Assembly: GCF_947495705.1 (NCBI RefSeq) | Contig: NZ_CANLZR010000007.1 | Location: forward strand, 124,001-188,000 | Length of the DNA stretch: 64,000 bases | Origin: an uncultured Phycicoccus sp. | GTDB lineage: Bacteria > Actinomycetota > Actinomycetes > Actinomycetales > Dermatophilaceae | Direction of reading: 5' to 3' | Shown: piece by piece, positions 1 to 9,577 of the stretch | How positions within the stretch are numbered: the stretch's first letter is position 1 | How the letters are laid out: the number at the start of each line of letters is the position of its first letter | The notes under the pieces: generated by a model | What the model was told of the DNA's origin: nothing | The model's database searches: none | Seen by the model: only the letters and a program-made list of their open reading frames with translations | Translations under genes and position numbers: made by a program

Positions 1-327
1 GCCGGAGCCGTCGACGACGTAGGTCCCGAAGGTCGTGATCCGGCCGTCGGCGCGGGCCGCGCCCGGCACCGCGGCCAGCTCGGCGACGAGGGAGTCCGGG
101 ACGGTGCGGGTCCCGCCCGCACCGGCACCGGGGCCGCCGCTGCCCCCGCCGGCGCGGACGATGACGTCGCCGACCGCGCCGCTCGTCAAGCCGGTGAAGG
201 CGCGGTCGAGGGTGTCGGTGAAGACGTAGGACCCGGCGACGAACGCGACGCCGAGGATGACGGCGACAGCGCTGAGGACGAGGCGCAGCTTGTGCGCGAT
301 GATGCCCCGCCAGGTGGCGCGCAGCAC
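1..327 (-). CDS. ABC transporter permease, FtsX/MacB type (partial, N-terminus only)
   Basis: Only the first ~109 residues lie in the window; the gene runs off the left edge. From a GTG at 327 the protein begins VLRATWRGIIAHKLRLVL, followed by a strongly hydrophobic segment (about residues 15-37) and then a Gly/Ala-rich extracytoplasmic stretch. This is the usual start of MacB/FtsX-like exporters, whose first transmembrane helix is followed by a large external domain. The start lies 2 bp after the stop of the ATPase gene just upstream, so the two form one transcriptional unit and probably one ABC complex at the membrane. The substrate cannot be told. A start a few codons upstream, overlapping the ATPase end, is also possible. 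Confidence 0.8.
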   Translation of the reverse strand, partial: MLRATWRGIIAHKLRLVLSAVAVILGVAFVAGSYVFTDTLDRAFTGLTSGAVGDVIVRAGGGSGGPGAGAGGTRTVPDSLVAELAAVPGAARADGRITTFGTYVVDGSG

Positions 328-329
328 GC

Positions 330-1106
330 TCAGGCCTCGAGCTCGGCGAGGCGGGCCATCCACTCCAGGACCGCCTCCGTCGTGGGCTCCCGCAGCTCGC
401 CGACGACCCGGCCGTCGGCGAGGAAGACGACCCGGTCGGTCCAGCTCGCCGCCCCCGGGTCGTGGGTGACCATGACCACCGTCTGGTCGTGGTCGTCGAC
501 GGCCCGGCGGAGGAAGCCGAGCACCTCGGCGCCCGACGTGGAGTCGAGGTTGCCCGTGGGCTCGTCGGCGAAGACGACATCCGGCTGGCCCATCAGCGCA
601 CGAGCGCAGGCCACCCGCTGTTGCTGGCCGCCGGACAGCTCGCCCGGCCGGTGGCCCAGCCGGTCCCGCAGCTTGACGGTGTCGATGACCTCGTCGAACC
701 AGGCGGGGTCCGGAGTCCGCCCCGCGATGGCCAGCGGGAGGGTGATGTTCTCCTCGGCCGTCAGGGTGGGGACGAGGTTGAAGGCCTGGAAGACGAAGCC
801 GATCCGGTCCCGCCGCAGCTCGGTCAGCGCCCGCTCCTTGAGCGTGGTGAGGTCGACCTCCCCGAGCAGCACCCGGCCCGAGGTCACCTCGTCGAGCCCG
901 GCCGCGCAGTGCATGAGGGTCGACTTGCCCGACCCGGACCGGCCCATGATGGCGGTGAACTCACCGGCGTGCAGGTCCAGGGTCACCCCGTCGAGGGCGA
1001 CGACGCGGGTCTCGCCGGTGCCGTAGACCTTGGTGAGGTCCTCGACCCGGGCGGCGGCACGTCGGGCCGGAGCGGACGGGGCGGGGGTGGGGTCTGTGAC
1101 CGTCAT
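330..1106 (-). CDS. ABC transporter ATP-binding protein (MacB/LolD type)
   Basis: This 258-aa ATPase powers the adjoining FtsX-type permease. Visible motifs in order are Walker A GRSGSGKS (about residue 50), Q-loop VFQAFNL, signature LSGGQQQR, Walker B VVFADEPTG and the H-loop VMVTHD. The ADEPTGNLDS stretch and short C-terminus are typical of the MacB/LolD/FtsE class rather than of importers with a TOBE domain. I chose the ATG at 1106 (MTVTDPTPAPS) because the upstream in-frame extension is low-complexity and unlike the family. It is followed 2 bp later by the permease. A palindrome at 1158-1173 lies 52 bp upstream of the start and may control it. Confidence 0.93.
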   Translation of the reverse strand: MTVTDPTPAPSAPARRAAARVEDLTKVYGTGETRVVALDGVTLDLHAGEFTAIMGRSGSGKSTLMHCAAGLDEVTSGRVLLGEVDLTTLKERALTELRRDRIGFVFQAFNLVPTLTAEENITLPLAIAGRTPDPAWFDEVIDTVKLRDRLGHRPGELSGGQQQRVACARALMGQPDVVFADEPTGNLDSTSGAEVLGFLRRAVDDHDQTVVMVTHDPGAASWTDRVVFLADGRVVGELREPTTEAVLEWMARLAELEA

Positions 1107-1157
1107 GCGTCGTCCTCGGAGCGCCGGATTGGGCGAGCGGCCGGAAGCGACCACCCT

Positions 1158-1173
1158 GCGTTGGACCCAACGC
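1158..1173. promoter_or_regulatory. Perfect inverted repeat GCGTTGG-AC-CCAACGC
   Basis: Two 7-base arms are separated by 2 bases, between the end of the PhoD gene (its TAG occupies 1175-1173) and the start of the ABC ATPase at 1106. The very short spacer suits a dimeric repressor site upstream of the ABC operon better than a transcription terminator, but both roles are possible. No regulator gene for it is visible nearby. Confidence 0.45.
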
Positions 1174-2966
1174 TAGGCGACGGTGTGATGGTTCCGTGTG
1201 CGTGGGCTGTCCCGAACGGCTCTGGGGAGCTCGGATGCCGGCACGGCGTCCCCCTCCGGGCCACCCACGGTGGCGGCCGAGAGCTCGGGGACCTCGACCG
1301 ACCAGACCTCGCGCAGCGTCGGATGGTCGTGGTCGCCGTGGTCGACGCCGGTGACCCAGGTGAGCTCGACGCGGTCGGGCAGGACCCGGCAGAGCGCGAC
1401 GTTGTTGTCGAACCACGGCCCCTCCGTGACGGTCCACGGGTACGCCGGGTCCGGCACGCGTCGCGACCGTGAGGCGAGGAACCGCATCGGGCGCACGAGC
1501 GACCGGGTGAGCATCGAGACCGCCACCCGCACGCCCCGGGGCATCGGGTTGCGGATCGGTGAGCACACCGCCTGCACGATGCGGGACCGCGCGCCGTGAC
1601 GGGTCGGCTCGGTGACCTCGGCGAAGTACGAGTTGTGCACGTCGCCGGACAGGAACATCACCGTCTGCGGGGCCGGGCCCCGGTGGCCGCGGGCGAGGTC
1701 CATCACGAGGTCGAACACCTCGTCGAAGCCCGAGGTGAAGGCCGCCCAGTGCTCGAGGTCGATGCTGCGGCGCATGCGCTCGGCCAGGTCCGCGGGGAGC
1801 CGGCCGTAGGCACCCTGGGCGACGGCCTCGTCGATGGCCTCGAAGTCGTGCAGGCCAGGCGGCAGGAGGAACGGCAGGGAGGTGCCGATGAAGACATGCC
1901 GGTGGCCGCCCCGCAGGGTGTCGTCGAGCCACTCCATCTCGACCGGGTCGAGCATCGACCGGCCGTCGGGCCGCAGGTCGCGGGCCGCCCGGGAGTCGAG
2001 GACGATAAGCAGGCTGTCCCCCAGCTCGCGGGTGTGGCTCCAGCGGTACGTCTCGGGCTGCGCATCGGCCCGGGCAGCGAGCCGGTCGAGCGCGTCGGTG
2101 AGGTCGAGCTCGCCGTCACCGCCCTTCGCGTCGTGCTCGAGCACGTGCCGGAAGACCTCCTCCTCCGCGAGCTCGGCGGGCGAGAGGTTGCCGATGTGCT
2201 GGTGCACCCAGTAGGCGGCGAGACCGGACACGATCCGCTCCTGCCACCACGTCGTGGCGCGGATGTCGCGCCGCCACGACCACGACGTGTTCCAGTCGTC
2301 GCGGATGTCGTGGTCGTCGAAGATCATCGCGGAGGGCACCGTCGACATCGCCCAGCGGATGACGGGGTCGCCCCAGGTGATGCGGTACAGCTCGTCGTAC
2401 TCGGGGTAGTCCTTGATCTCCTCGTACGGCGGCTCGTCGAGGCTGCGCCGGCTGCGCATGAAGTCCTCGAGCTCGCCGTGCGGCGTCGTGTCGGCATACA
2501 CCTGGTCCCCGAGGAGGAGCAGGAGGTCGGGCCACCCCGCGTCCGGGTCGTCGCGCAGGGCCACCGCGAGACTGCGGAGCGCGTCGACGCCGTGCAGCGC
2601 GTTGCCCTCGTCGTCGTGGCTGCCCATCGTCCGGCACGACCCGAAGGCGAAGTACGGCAGCCGGTCCGGGTCGAGGGTGCGGATGCGGCTCGCGGGCTCG
2701 CCCGACAGCGGCCAGACCGTCCGCCCGTCGACCCGGACCTCGTAGGGCTCGTCGGTGGCCGGCTCGAGCCCGTCGCAGACGACGAGGGCGTAGTGCGACC
2801 CGTGGACCCCGAAGGTCCGGGCGGTCCACTCGCGCCCGGCGCGGAGCACGGACACCTCGGCGGCCTGCGCGGTGCGGACCCAGACGGTGGCCGACGTCTC
2901 GTCCACGTACCGCAGCAGGGGCCCGAGGACGAGGGGACTCCGGTCGTCGGCTCGGGGCTGGCTCAT
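1173..2966 (-). CDS. PhoD-like metallophosphatase (alkaline phosphatase D family)
   Basis: A 597-aa protein of the PhoD/calcineurin-like phosphoesterase superfamily. It has an N-terminal beta domain (residues ~10-105), then metal-site motifs FGSC (~115), LLGDQVYAD (~165), MIFDDHDIRDDWN (~225) and a late SGDVHNSYFAEV (~445). No signal peptide or Tat motif precedes the first domain, so it looks cytoplasmic, unlike secreted PhoD; many actinobacterial homologues share this. I chose the ATG at 2966 (MSQPRADDRS). The upstream in-frame extension runs through the PadR promoter and operator and is unlikely to be coding. The gene is divergent from the PadR gene at 3064, so the operators at 3025-3057 may control both. 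Its physiological substrate is unknown. Confidence 0.9.
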   Translation of the reverse strand: MSQPRADDRSPLVLGPLLRYVDETSATVWVRTAQAAEVSVLRAGREWTARTFGVHGSHYALVVCDGLEPATDEPYEVRVDGRTVWPLSGEPASRIRTLDPDRLPYFAFGSCRTMGSHDDEGNALHGVDALRSLAVALRDDPDAGWPDLLLLLGDQVYADTTPHGELEDFMRSRRSLDEPPYEEIKDYPEYDELYRITWGDPVIRWAMSTVPSAMIFDDHDIRDDWNTSWSWRRDIRATTWWQERIVSGLAAYWVHQHIGNLSPAELAEEEVFRHVLEHDAKGGDGELDLTDALDRLAARADAQPETYRWSHTRELGDSLLIVLDSRAARDLRPDGRSMLDPVEMEWLDDTLRGGHRHVFIGTSLPFLLPPGLHDFEAIDEAVAQGAYGRLPADLAERMRRSIDLEHWAAFTSGFDEVFDLVMDLARGHRGPAPQTVMFLSGDVHNSYFAEVTEPTRHGARSRIVQAVCSPIRNPMPRGVRVAVSMLTRSLVRPMRFLASRSRRVPDPAYPWTVTEGPWFDNNVALCRVLPDRVELTWVTGVDHGDHDHPTLREVWSVEVPELSAATVGGPEGDAVPASELPRAVRDSPRTRNHHTVA

Positions 2967-3024
2967 CGGCCCATCCTGCCCGCTCCACCTGGGGCGTGGC
3001 TGTGGGCGAGCACGGCAACCTGCC

Positions 3025-3057
3025 CCTTGCGGCGCAAGGTAGTGCACCGCTACCTTG
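3025..3057. promoter_or_regulatory. Overlapping PadR-type operators on the padR promoter
   Basis: Two overlapping inverted repeats lie just before the PadR start: CCTTGC-GGC-GCAAGG at 3025-3039 and CAAGGTAG-N7-CTACCTTG at 3035-3057. They share the CAAGG half-site. A plausible promoter lies inside them: -35 TTGCGG at 3027-3032, 18-base spacer, -10 TACCTT at 3051-3056. The ATG follows 7 bases later, so the transcript is probably leaderless. This layout predicts autorepression by the PadR protein and possibly control of the divergent PhoD gene. Confidence 0.75.
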
Positions 3058-3063
3058 TGGTGC

Positions 3064-3408
3064 ATGGGAGCTCCGGAGGCCGCACTCAGCCAGCTGCGCC
3101 GTGGCGTCCTGGAACATTGCGTCCTTGCCCTGCTCGAGGGTCGCGAGCGTTACGGGTACGACCTCGTCGCCGAGCTGTCGGACGCGGGGCTCGTCGCGAG
3201 CGAGGGCACCGTCTACCCCCTGTTGTCGAGGCTGCGGCGGGACGCGCTCGTCGACACCACCTGGCGCGCGTCGGCAGACGGCCCCGCGCGTCGCTACTAC
3301 GCGCTCAGTCCGGCCGGGTCCCGTGCCCTCGCCGACTTCCGCACCGCCTGGAGCGGTTTCGCCGCCTCCGTCTCCACCATCCTCACGCCCGAGGGGGCAC
3401 CGTCATGA
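3064..3408 (+). CDS. PadR-family transcriptional regulator
   Basis: A 114-aa winged-helix repressor. The PadR fold is visible as LRRGVLEHCVLALLEGRERYGYDL, then the recognition region SEGTVYPLLSRLRRDAL and a wing containing RRYYALSPAG. The start at 3064 is preferred to the ATG-like codons upstream because those lie inside the operator, and the -10 box ends only 7 bases before it. The stop overlaps the next start (ATGA at 3405-3408), so it is translationally coupled to the HAAS membrane protein, a very common partner of PadR regulators. It probably represses its own operon through the inverted repeats at 3025-3057; the inducing signal is unknown. Confidence 0.93.
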   Translation: MGAPEAALSQLRRGVLEHCVLALLEGRERYGYDLVAELSDAGLVASEGTVYPLLSRLRRDALVDTTWRASADGPARRYYALSPAGSRALADFRTAWSGFAASVSTILTPEGAPS

Positions 3409-4148
3409 CCGGACTCGACCACCCACTCGTCCGCGCGTACCTGGAGCGGCTCGACGTCGTCGGACGCCGCCTGCCGGACGACCGCCGGGCCGAGCTGCGG
3501 GCCGACATCGAGGAGCACCTCCTCGAGGCGGCGGCCGCCACCGACGGCAGCGACGCCGCGCTGTCCGTGGTGCTCGAGCGTCTGGGCGCTCCAGAGGACG
3601 TCGTCGCCGAGGCCGCGACGGGGGTCTTCGTCACCGGTCCGCCGCTGGACCCGGCCGCGGCGCGGTACCCCTACGCGGGGCCGCCCGAGCGCGCGCCGTC
3701 CGAGAGGCCGGTGCTCGAGACGACCGCGCTCGTCCTGCTCGTCCTGTCGATCCCGGTGGCCCTGAGCATCGTGCTCACCATCGTGTCCCCGGTGCTGTGG
3801 CTCGTCGGCCTCGTGCTCCTGCTGATCTCGAAGCGGTGGACGGCGGCCGACAAGGCCTGGGGTGCGGTGGCCTACGGCATCTTCGGCGTCCCGTTCCTGG
3901 GCCTCGCCGTCATGGGCATGGCGTTCCCCCTCTACGCCGGGAGCTGCACGAGCAGTGCCGGAGCCGACGGGGTCGTCGTCGAGACCTGCACCGGTGGGCC
4001 TCCCGGCTGGATGCCGGTCGTGACCATCGGGGCGGGCCTGGCCGTTCTCGGCCTCTGGGTCTGGACGGCGCTGCGGCTCCACCGCCGCATCCGTGTCCCC
4101 CGCGCCGATCTCGCGGCGCCGTCGGCCGCTCCGCAGCCGGCCCGCTGA
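3405..4148 (+). CDS. HAAS-domain membrane protein coupled to PadR
   Basis: A 247-aa protein with an N-terminal helical HAAS/DUF1700-like domain (residues ~1-75, with DDRRAELRADIEEHLLEA and VLERLGAPEDVVAEA). About four hydrophobic segments follow (roughly residues 105-125, 126-143, 150-175 and 205-228), with a basic C-terminal tail. HAAS proteins sit next to PadR regulators in many Gram-positive bacteria and are thought to act as membrane sensors or signal transducers; the exact role is not settled. Its ATG overlaps the padR stop codon. Tandem-repeat locus A begins 14 bp after its stop. Confidence 0.85.
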   Translation: MTGLDHPLVRAYLERLDVVGRRLPDDRRAELRADIEEHLLEAAAATDGSDAALSVVLERLGAPEDVVAEAATGVFVTGPPLDPAAARYPYAGPPERAPSERPVLETTALVLLVLSIPVALSIVLTIVSPVLWLVGLVLLLISKRWTAADKAWGAVAYGIFGVPFLGLAVMGMAFPLYAGSCTSSAGADGVVVETCTGGPPGWMPVVTIGAGLAVLGLWVWTALRLHRRIRVPRADLAAPSAAPQPAR

Positions 4149-4161
4149 CCAGCGGCCGACA

Positions 4162-4591
4162 CGGGGCGTCCCTCCCGTGACCAATCGGTCGATACCGGTA
4201 CGAGCGACGACGGGGAGGGCGTCCCTCCCGTGACCAATAGGTCACCTCAGGTACGAGCAGACGACGGGCGGGCGTACCTCCCGTGACCAATAGGTCACCT
4301 CGGGTACGCGCCGGGCGGGCAGGGCGTACCCCCCGCGACCAATAGGTCGATACCGGTACATCCGGCACCGGTCGTCGGGGCGTACCCCCGCGACCAATAG
4401 GTCGATACCGGTACATGCGGCACCGGTCGTCGGGGCGTACCTCCCGTGACCAATCGGTCGATACCGGTACATCCGGCACCGGCCGTCGGGGCGTACCTGC
4501 CGTGACCTACAGGTCGATACCGGTACATCCGGCACCGGTCGTCGGGGCGTACCTGCCGTGACCTATTGGCCGATCCGGGGACGAGCCGGGG
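4162..4591. repeat. Tandem repeat locus A (8 units of 52-56 bp, GACC-N4-GGTC core)
   Basis: This fills most of the 512-base gap between the convergent HAAS and groEL genes. Unit starts (CGTACC or CGTCCC) fall at 4167, 4220, 4273, 4325, 4381, 4436, 4492 and 4548, giving spacings of 53, 53, 52, 56, 55, 56 and 56. Each unit carries a core GACC-N4-GGTC (loops AATC, AATA x4, AATC, TACA, and TATT in a decayed last copy with GGCC). In the later units this lies inside an outer GTACC...GGTAC inverted pair, and a CCGGCACCGG stretch follows the core. Units 4-7 are nearly identical while units 1-3 and 8 have diverged. The same family recurs at 31171-31383 and 59119-59282. It is not coding and has no CRISPR spacers. 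Confidence 0.95.
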
Positions 4592-4602
4592 TGGCAGACG
4601 CC

Positions 4603-4636
4603 GACGGGCGGCCCTCCCACAGGAGGACCGCCCGTC
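4603..4636 (-). terminator. groEL intrinsic terminator hairpin
   Basis: Two 14-base arms (4603-4616 and 4623-4636; GACGGGCGG...CCGCCCGTC) have one mismatch and a 6-base loop. They lie 25 bases beyond the groEL stop codon. There is no clear U-tract, as is common in high-GC actinobacteria. Confidence 0.8.
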
Positions 4637-4660
4637 AGTGCGTGACGCGGGAGGCGAGGC

Positions 4661-6364
<1,704 letters not shown>

Positions 6365-6404
6365 TCACCGTCGACACACCTGTCCTCACCGGACCGGTCG
6401 GTAC

Positions 6405-6431
6405 TTATCACTCTCGGCATGAGAGTGCTAA
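6405..6431. promoter_or_regulatory. CIRCE element 1 (HrcA operator)
   Basis: On the + strand this reads TTATCACTC-N9-GAGTGCTAA, one base off the CIRCE consensus TTAGCACTC-N9-GAGTGCTAA. It lies about 120 bases upstream of the groEL start, just downstream of the predicted -10 box. Confidence 0.93.
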
Positions 6432-6436
6432 GGCTC

Positions 6437-6467
6437 ATTATTGGCACTCCCGGGGTGAGAGTGCAAA
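6437..6467. promoter_or_regulatory. CIRCE element 2 with the overlapping groEL promoter
   Basis: The second CIRCE copy is TTGGCACTC-N9-GAGTGCAAA at 6441-6467. Reading toward groEL on the minus strand, a promoter fits over it: -35 TTGCAC at 6466-6461, 18-base spacer, -10 AATAAT at 6442-6437. HrcA bound here would block the -35 region, while CIRCE 1 lies just past the -10. Confidence 0.85.
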
Positions 6468-6508
6468 CGCGACGACGGCCGTGGGACGCGGCGGCGGGCA
6501 GCACGGTC

Positions 6509-6524
6509 GGCCCCTGATCGGGCC
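6509..6524 (-). terminator. Short GC hairpin after the GH38 gene
   Basis: A GGCCC-N6-GGGCC hairpin begins 4 bases after the alpha-mannosidase stop. It could end the long sugar operon before the divergent groEL promoter, but the 5-bp stem is weak evidence. Confidence 0.35.
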
Positions 6525-6528
6525 CGGC

Positions 6529-9500
6529 TCACTCCCGGCTCCAGCGGAGGGTCACCACCTCGAACGGCCGCAGCGCGAGCACCACCGTGCCCTCGCCAGC
6601 CCTCTCGACGTCGGGCACCCCGCTGCCGAGCGGGCGCTCCAGCAGGTCGGTGGCCACGACGGCGGCGGCGTCGAACCCGGCGCGCACCCGGGTCGTCACC
6701 CTCGACCCGAGGGCCTCGTACAGCCGCACGACGACATCACCCGAGCCGTCGTCGGCCAGCTTGACCGACTCGACGACGACCGCGTCGCGGTCGACCGCGA
6801 CGAGGGGCTCGACCCGGTCCCCGGCCCCCCGGACGACGCGCGGCGGGAGGTTGACCCGGTACCCCTCGCGCACCGCGTCGGGGATCCCGGCCCCCGGCAC
6901 CAGCGAGTACGTCATCCGGTGGGTGCCGAGGTCGGCGACGGGGTCCGGGCTCTGCGGCGCCCGCAGGAGCGAGAGCCGGACGCACGTCGACGTCCCGCCG
7001 CCCGCGCGGTCGGCCCGGGTCACGTCGTGCCCGTACGTGGAGTCGTTGACGACGGCCGCGCCGTGGCCGGGCTCCCCCACGTGGACCCAGCGGTGGGCGC
7101 ACACCTCGAACCGCGCGGCGTCCCAGCTGGTGTTCGTGTGGGTCGGCCGGTGGACGTGCCCGAACTGGATCTCGGAGGTGGAGCGGTCCGTGGAGACGTC
7201 GAGGTCGAAAGCCGCCTTGAGGAGCTTCTCGCGCTCCTGCCAGTCCACCTCGGTGCAGATGTCGACCCGGGGCTCGCCGGCGGGCAGGGTCACGAGCTGC
7301 ACGACGCGGGAGCGCCCGAACGTCCGCACGACCCGCACACCGCCCTCGACCGCCGTCACCGACCCCCCGTCCCCGAGGTCGCACAGGTCGGTGGCCGACC
7401 GGCGGTAGTACGCGTCGATGTCCCAGGCGTCGAACCGCACCGGAGTGTCGGCGTGGAGCTGGAGGAGGTTGCCGCGCGAGCCGGGCGCCAGGGCCTCCCG
7501 CCCGCCGGCGGTGTCGACGACCGAGGTGAGCAGGCCGGAGGCGTCCACGTGGGCGCGGACCAGCCCGTTGTCCAGGACCCACCCGTCATCGGTCTCGTGC
7601 ACCCTCGGCGTCGAGGACGGCGCAGGCTGAGCCGCGCCGAGCCCCGGCACCCCGGCACGCGCGTGCGGAGCCGCGTTGAACAGGGTGTCGACGTCGCCGG
7701 CGCCGGCGAGCGCGCCGAGGGCGTCGCCGATGACCTCCTCGAGCTCGGCCGCGACGGCCCGATACTGCTCGACGGCCTCACGATGCACCCAGCCGATCGA
7801 CGATCCGGGCAGGATGTCGTGGAACTGGTTGAGGAGCACCGTCTTCCACAGGTGGTCGAGCCGGGCCGCGGGGTAGTCGAAGCCCACCCGGACCGCGGCG
7901 GTCGCCGCCCACAGCTCGGCCTCGCGGAGGAGGTGCTCGGACCGCCGGTTGCCCTGCTTGGTCCTCGCCTGGCTCGTGTACGTCCCCCGGTGCATCTCCA
8001 GGTAGAGCTCGCCCACCCAGACCGGGGCGTCCGGGTACTCGGCCTCGGCCTGCCGGAAGAACGCGTCCGGCCGCTCGATCTCGACCCGCGGCGAGCCGTC
8101 GAGGTCTCGCAGCCGCCCGGCGCGCGCGAGCATCTCGCGGGTGGGCCCGCCCCCGCCGTCGCCCCACCCGAACGGGAGCATCGACCGGGTGCCCGCGCCC
8201 TTCTCGGAGTAGTTGCGCGCCGCGTGCGCGACCTCGGCGCCGCTGACCTCCGACCCGTAGGTGTCGGCGGACGGGAAGTGGGTGAGGACCCGGCTGCCGT
8301 CCAGGCCCTCCCAGCGGAAGGTGTGGTGCGGGAACCGGTTCGTCGTGTTCCAGGAGATCTTCTGGGTGAGGAACCAGCGCGACCCGGAGAGCCGCACGAG
8401 CTGGGGCAGCGCGGCCGTGTACCCGAACGAGTCCGGCAGCCACACCTCCTCGGTCTCGATGCCGAACGCGTCGAGGAAGAAGCGCTTGCCGGTCGTCAGC
8501 TGGCGCACGAGCGCCTCACCGCCGGGCATGTTCGTGTCCGACTCGACCCACATCCCGCCGACGGGAACGAAGCGACCCTCCCGCACCCGCTCGACGACGC
8601 GGTCCCACACCTCGGGCCGGTGCTCCCGCAGCCAGTCGTACTGCTGGGCGGAGCTCATCGCGAAGACCAGCCCCGGGTCGTCGTCCATGAGCGAGGTGAC
8701 GTTCGCGCAGGTGCGGGCGACCTTGCGCACCGTCTCGCGGACCGGCCACAGCCACGCGGAGTCGATGTGGGCGTGGCCGACCGCCGAGATGCGGTGGGCG
8801 CTGGCGCGGGCGGGCGCCGCGAGGACCTCGGCCAGCTCGGCCCGGGCCTTGGCCGCCGTTCCCGGGAGGTCCGCGACGTCCACCGCGTCCATCGCGCGGT
8901 CCAGCGCCCGCAGCAGCTGCCAGCGACGCGCATCCTCGAGCGGCAGCTCGCCCGCGAGCTGGCCGAGCACCTCGAGGTCCTGCTGCAGCTCCCACACCTC
9001 GGCCTCGAAGACCGCCAGCTCCGCCCGCGCGATGCGGTACAGCGGGTCGGTGGGGGCCGTTGCGGGGTCGCCCATCGGGGAGGGCCGGAAGTCGAAGCCG
9101 CCCCCGCCCAGGAGGAGCGGGTTGGACGCGGCCTCCACGTGCAGATCCACCTCCTCGCCACCGGCGGCCGGGCCCGCTACCCGGGCCCACTGCGACTGCG
9201 GGTGCAGCCCCTTGACGGGCGTCCCGTCCGGCCGGTAGACGAGGCCCTCGGCGTGGAAGCCGGTGCGCTCCGGGTCGAAGCCGAGGTCGAGCCGCAGGTC
9301 GACGGCCCGCCCGGCGAACCGGTCCGGGACCCTGCCCTGCACCCGGAACCAGGAGGTCCCCCAGGGCGGCCCCCACGTCTCCCCCACCGTGCAGGGCGTG
9401 TGGTCGGCGGCGAGCCCCTCGGCGACCGGGACCGGCTCCCCGGGCGCGTCCCAGCGGCCGAGCGTCACCGGCTCGGGGTCGCTCCAGACGGCGTCCGCGA

Positions 9501-9555
9501 CGCGCTGGAGGGTGCGCCGGAGCCGGCCCTCGATGAGCAGGTGGTCGTCGTGCAT
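6529..9555 (-). CDS. Glycoside hydrolase family 38 alpha-mannosidase
   Basis: A 1008-aa enzyme expected to remove alpha-linked mannose from oligosaccharides in the cytoplasm (no signal peptide). The GH38 catalytic domain starts near residue 260 with GHAHIDSAWLWPVRETVRK, which carries zinc ligands. WLPDSFGYTAALPQL (~residue 365) holds the nucleophile aspartate. A long C-terminal beta-rich region (residues ~690-1008) ends in VVTLRWSRE. The length matches bacterial GH38 enzymes with an N-terminal accessory domain. The ATG at 9555 follows a GAGGAGA ribosome site; the upstream in-frame reading is a shadow of the PHP gene. It is the last gene of an operon with an ABC sugar importer, so it probably processes the imported glycan. 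Confidence 0.93.
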   Translation of the reverse strand: MHDDHLLIEGRLRRTLQRVADAVWSDPEPVTLGRWDAPGEPVPVAEGLAADHTPCTVGETWGPPWGTSWFRVQGRVPDRFAGRAVDLRLDLGFDPERTGFHAEGLVYRPDGTPVKGLHPQSQWARVAGPAAGGEEVDLHVEAASNPLLLGGGGFDFRPSPMGDPATAPTDPLYRIARAELAVFEAEVWELQQDLEVLGQLAGELPLEDARRWQLLRALDRAMDAVDVADLPGTAAKARAELAEVLAAPARASAHRISAVGHAHIDSAWLWPVRETVRKVARTCANVTSLMDDDPGLVFAMSSAQQYDWLREHRPEVWDRVVERVREGRFVPVGGMWVESDTNMPGGEALVRQLTTGKRFFLDAFGIETEEVWLPDSFGYTAALPQLVRLSGSRWFLTQKISWNTTNRFPHHTFRWEGLDGSRVLTHFPSADTYGSEVSGAEVAHAARNYSEKGAGTRSMLPFGWGDGGGGPTREMLARAGRLRDLDGSPRVEIERPDAFFRQAEAEYPDAPVWVGELYLEMHRGTYTSQARTKQGNRRSEHLLREAELWAATAAVRVGFDYPAARLDHLWKTVLLNQFHDILPGSSIGWVHREAVEQYRAVAAELEEVIGDALGALAGAGDVDTLFNAAPHARAGVPGLGAAQPAPSSTPRVHETDDGWVLDNGLVRAHVDASGLLTSVVDTAGGREALAPGSRGNLLQLHADTPVRFDAWDIDAYYRRSATDLCDLGDGGSVTAVEGGVRVVRTFGRSRVVQLVTLPAGEPRVDICTEVDWQEREKLLKAAFDLDVSTDRSTSEIQFGHVHRPTHTNTSWDAARFEVCAHRWVHVGEPGHGAAVVNDSTYGHDVTRADRAGGGTSTCVRLSLLRAPQSPDPVADLGTHRMTYSLVPGAGIPDAVREGYRVNLPPRVVRGAGDRVEPLVAVDRDAVVVESVKLADDGSGDVVVRLYEALGSRVTTRVRAGFDAAAVVATDLLERPLGSGVPDVERAGEGTVVLALRPFEVVTLRWSRE

Positions 9556-9577
9556 CAGGGTCTCCTCGGGTCGGGGG

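Noticed and set aside
1596-4148. 850-codon open frame on the + strand
   Set aside because: Its first two thirds lie antisense to the PhoD gene and read as low-complexity Arg/Val/Gly-rich sequence; only the end, from 3405, is a real gene (HAAS protein).
4242-4535. Small repetitive proteins encoded by locus A
   Set aside because: Several frames stay open across the array simply because the unit lacks stop codons in them; no ribosome site, and unit lengths of 52, 53, 55 and 56 break the frame.
4162-4591. CRISPR array
   Set aside because: Units are contiguous and similar throughout; no unique spacers between conserved repeats, and no cas genes nearby. The same applies to loci B and C.
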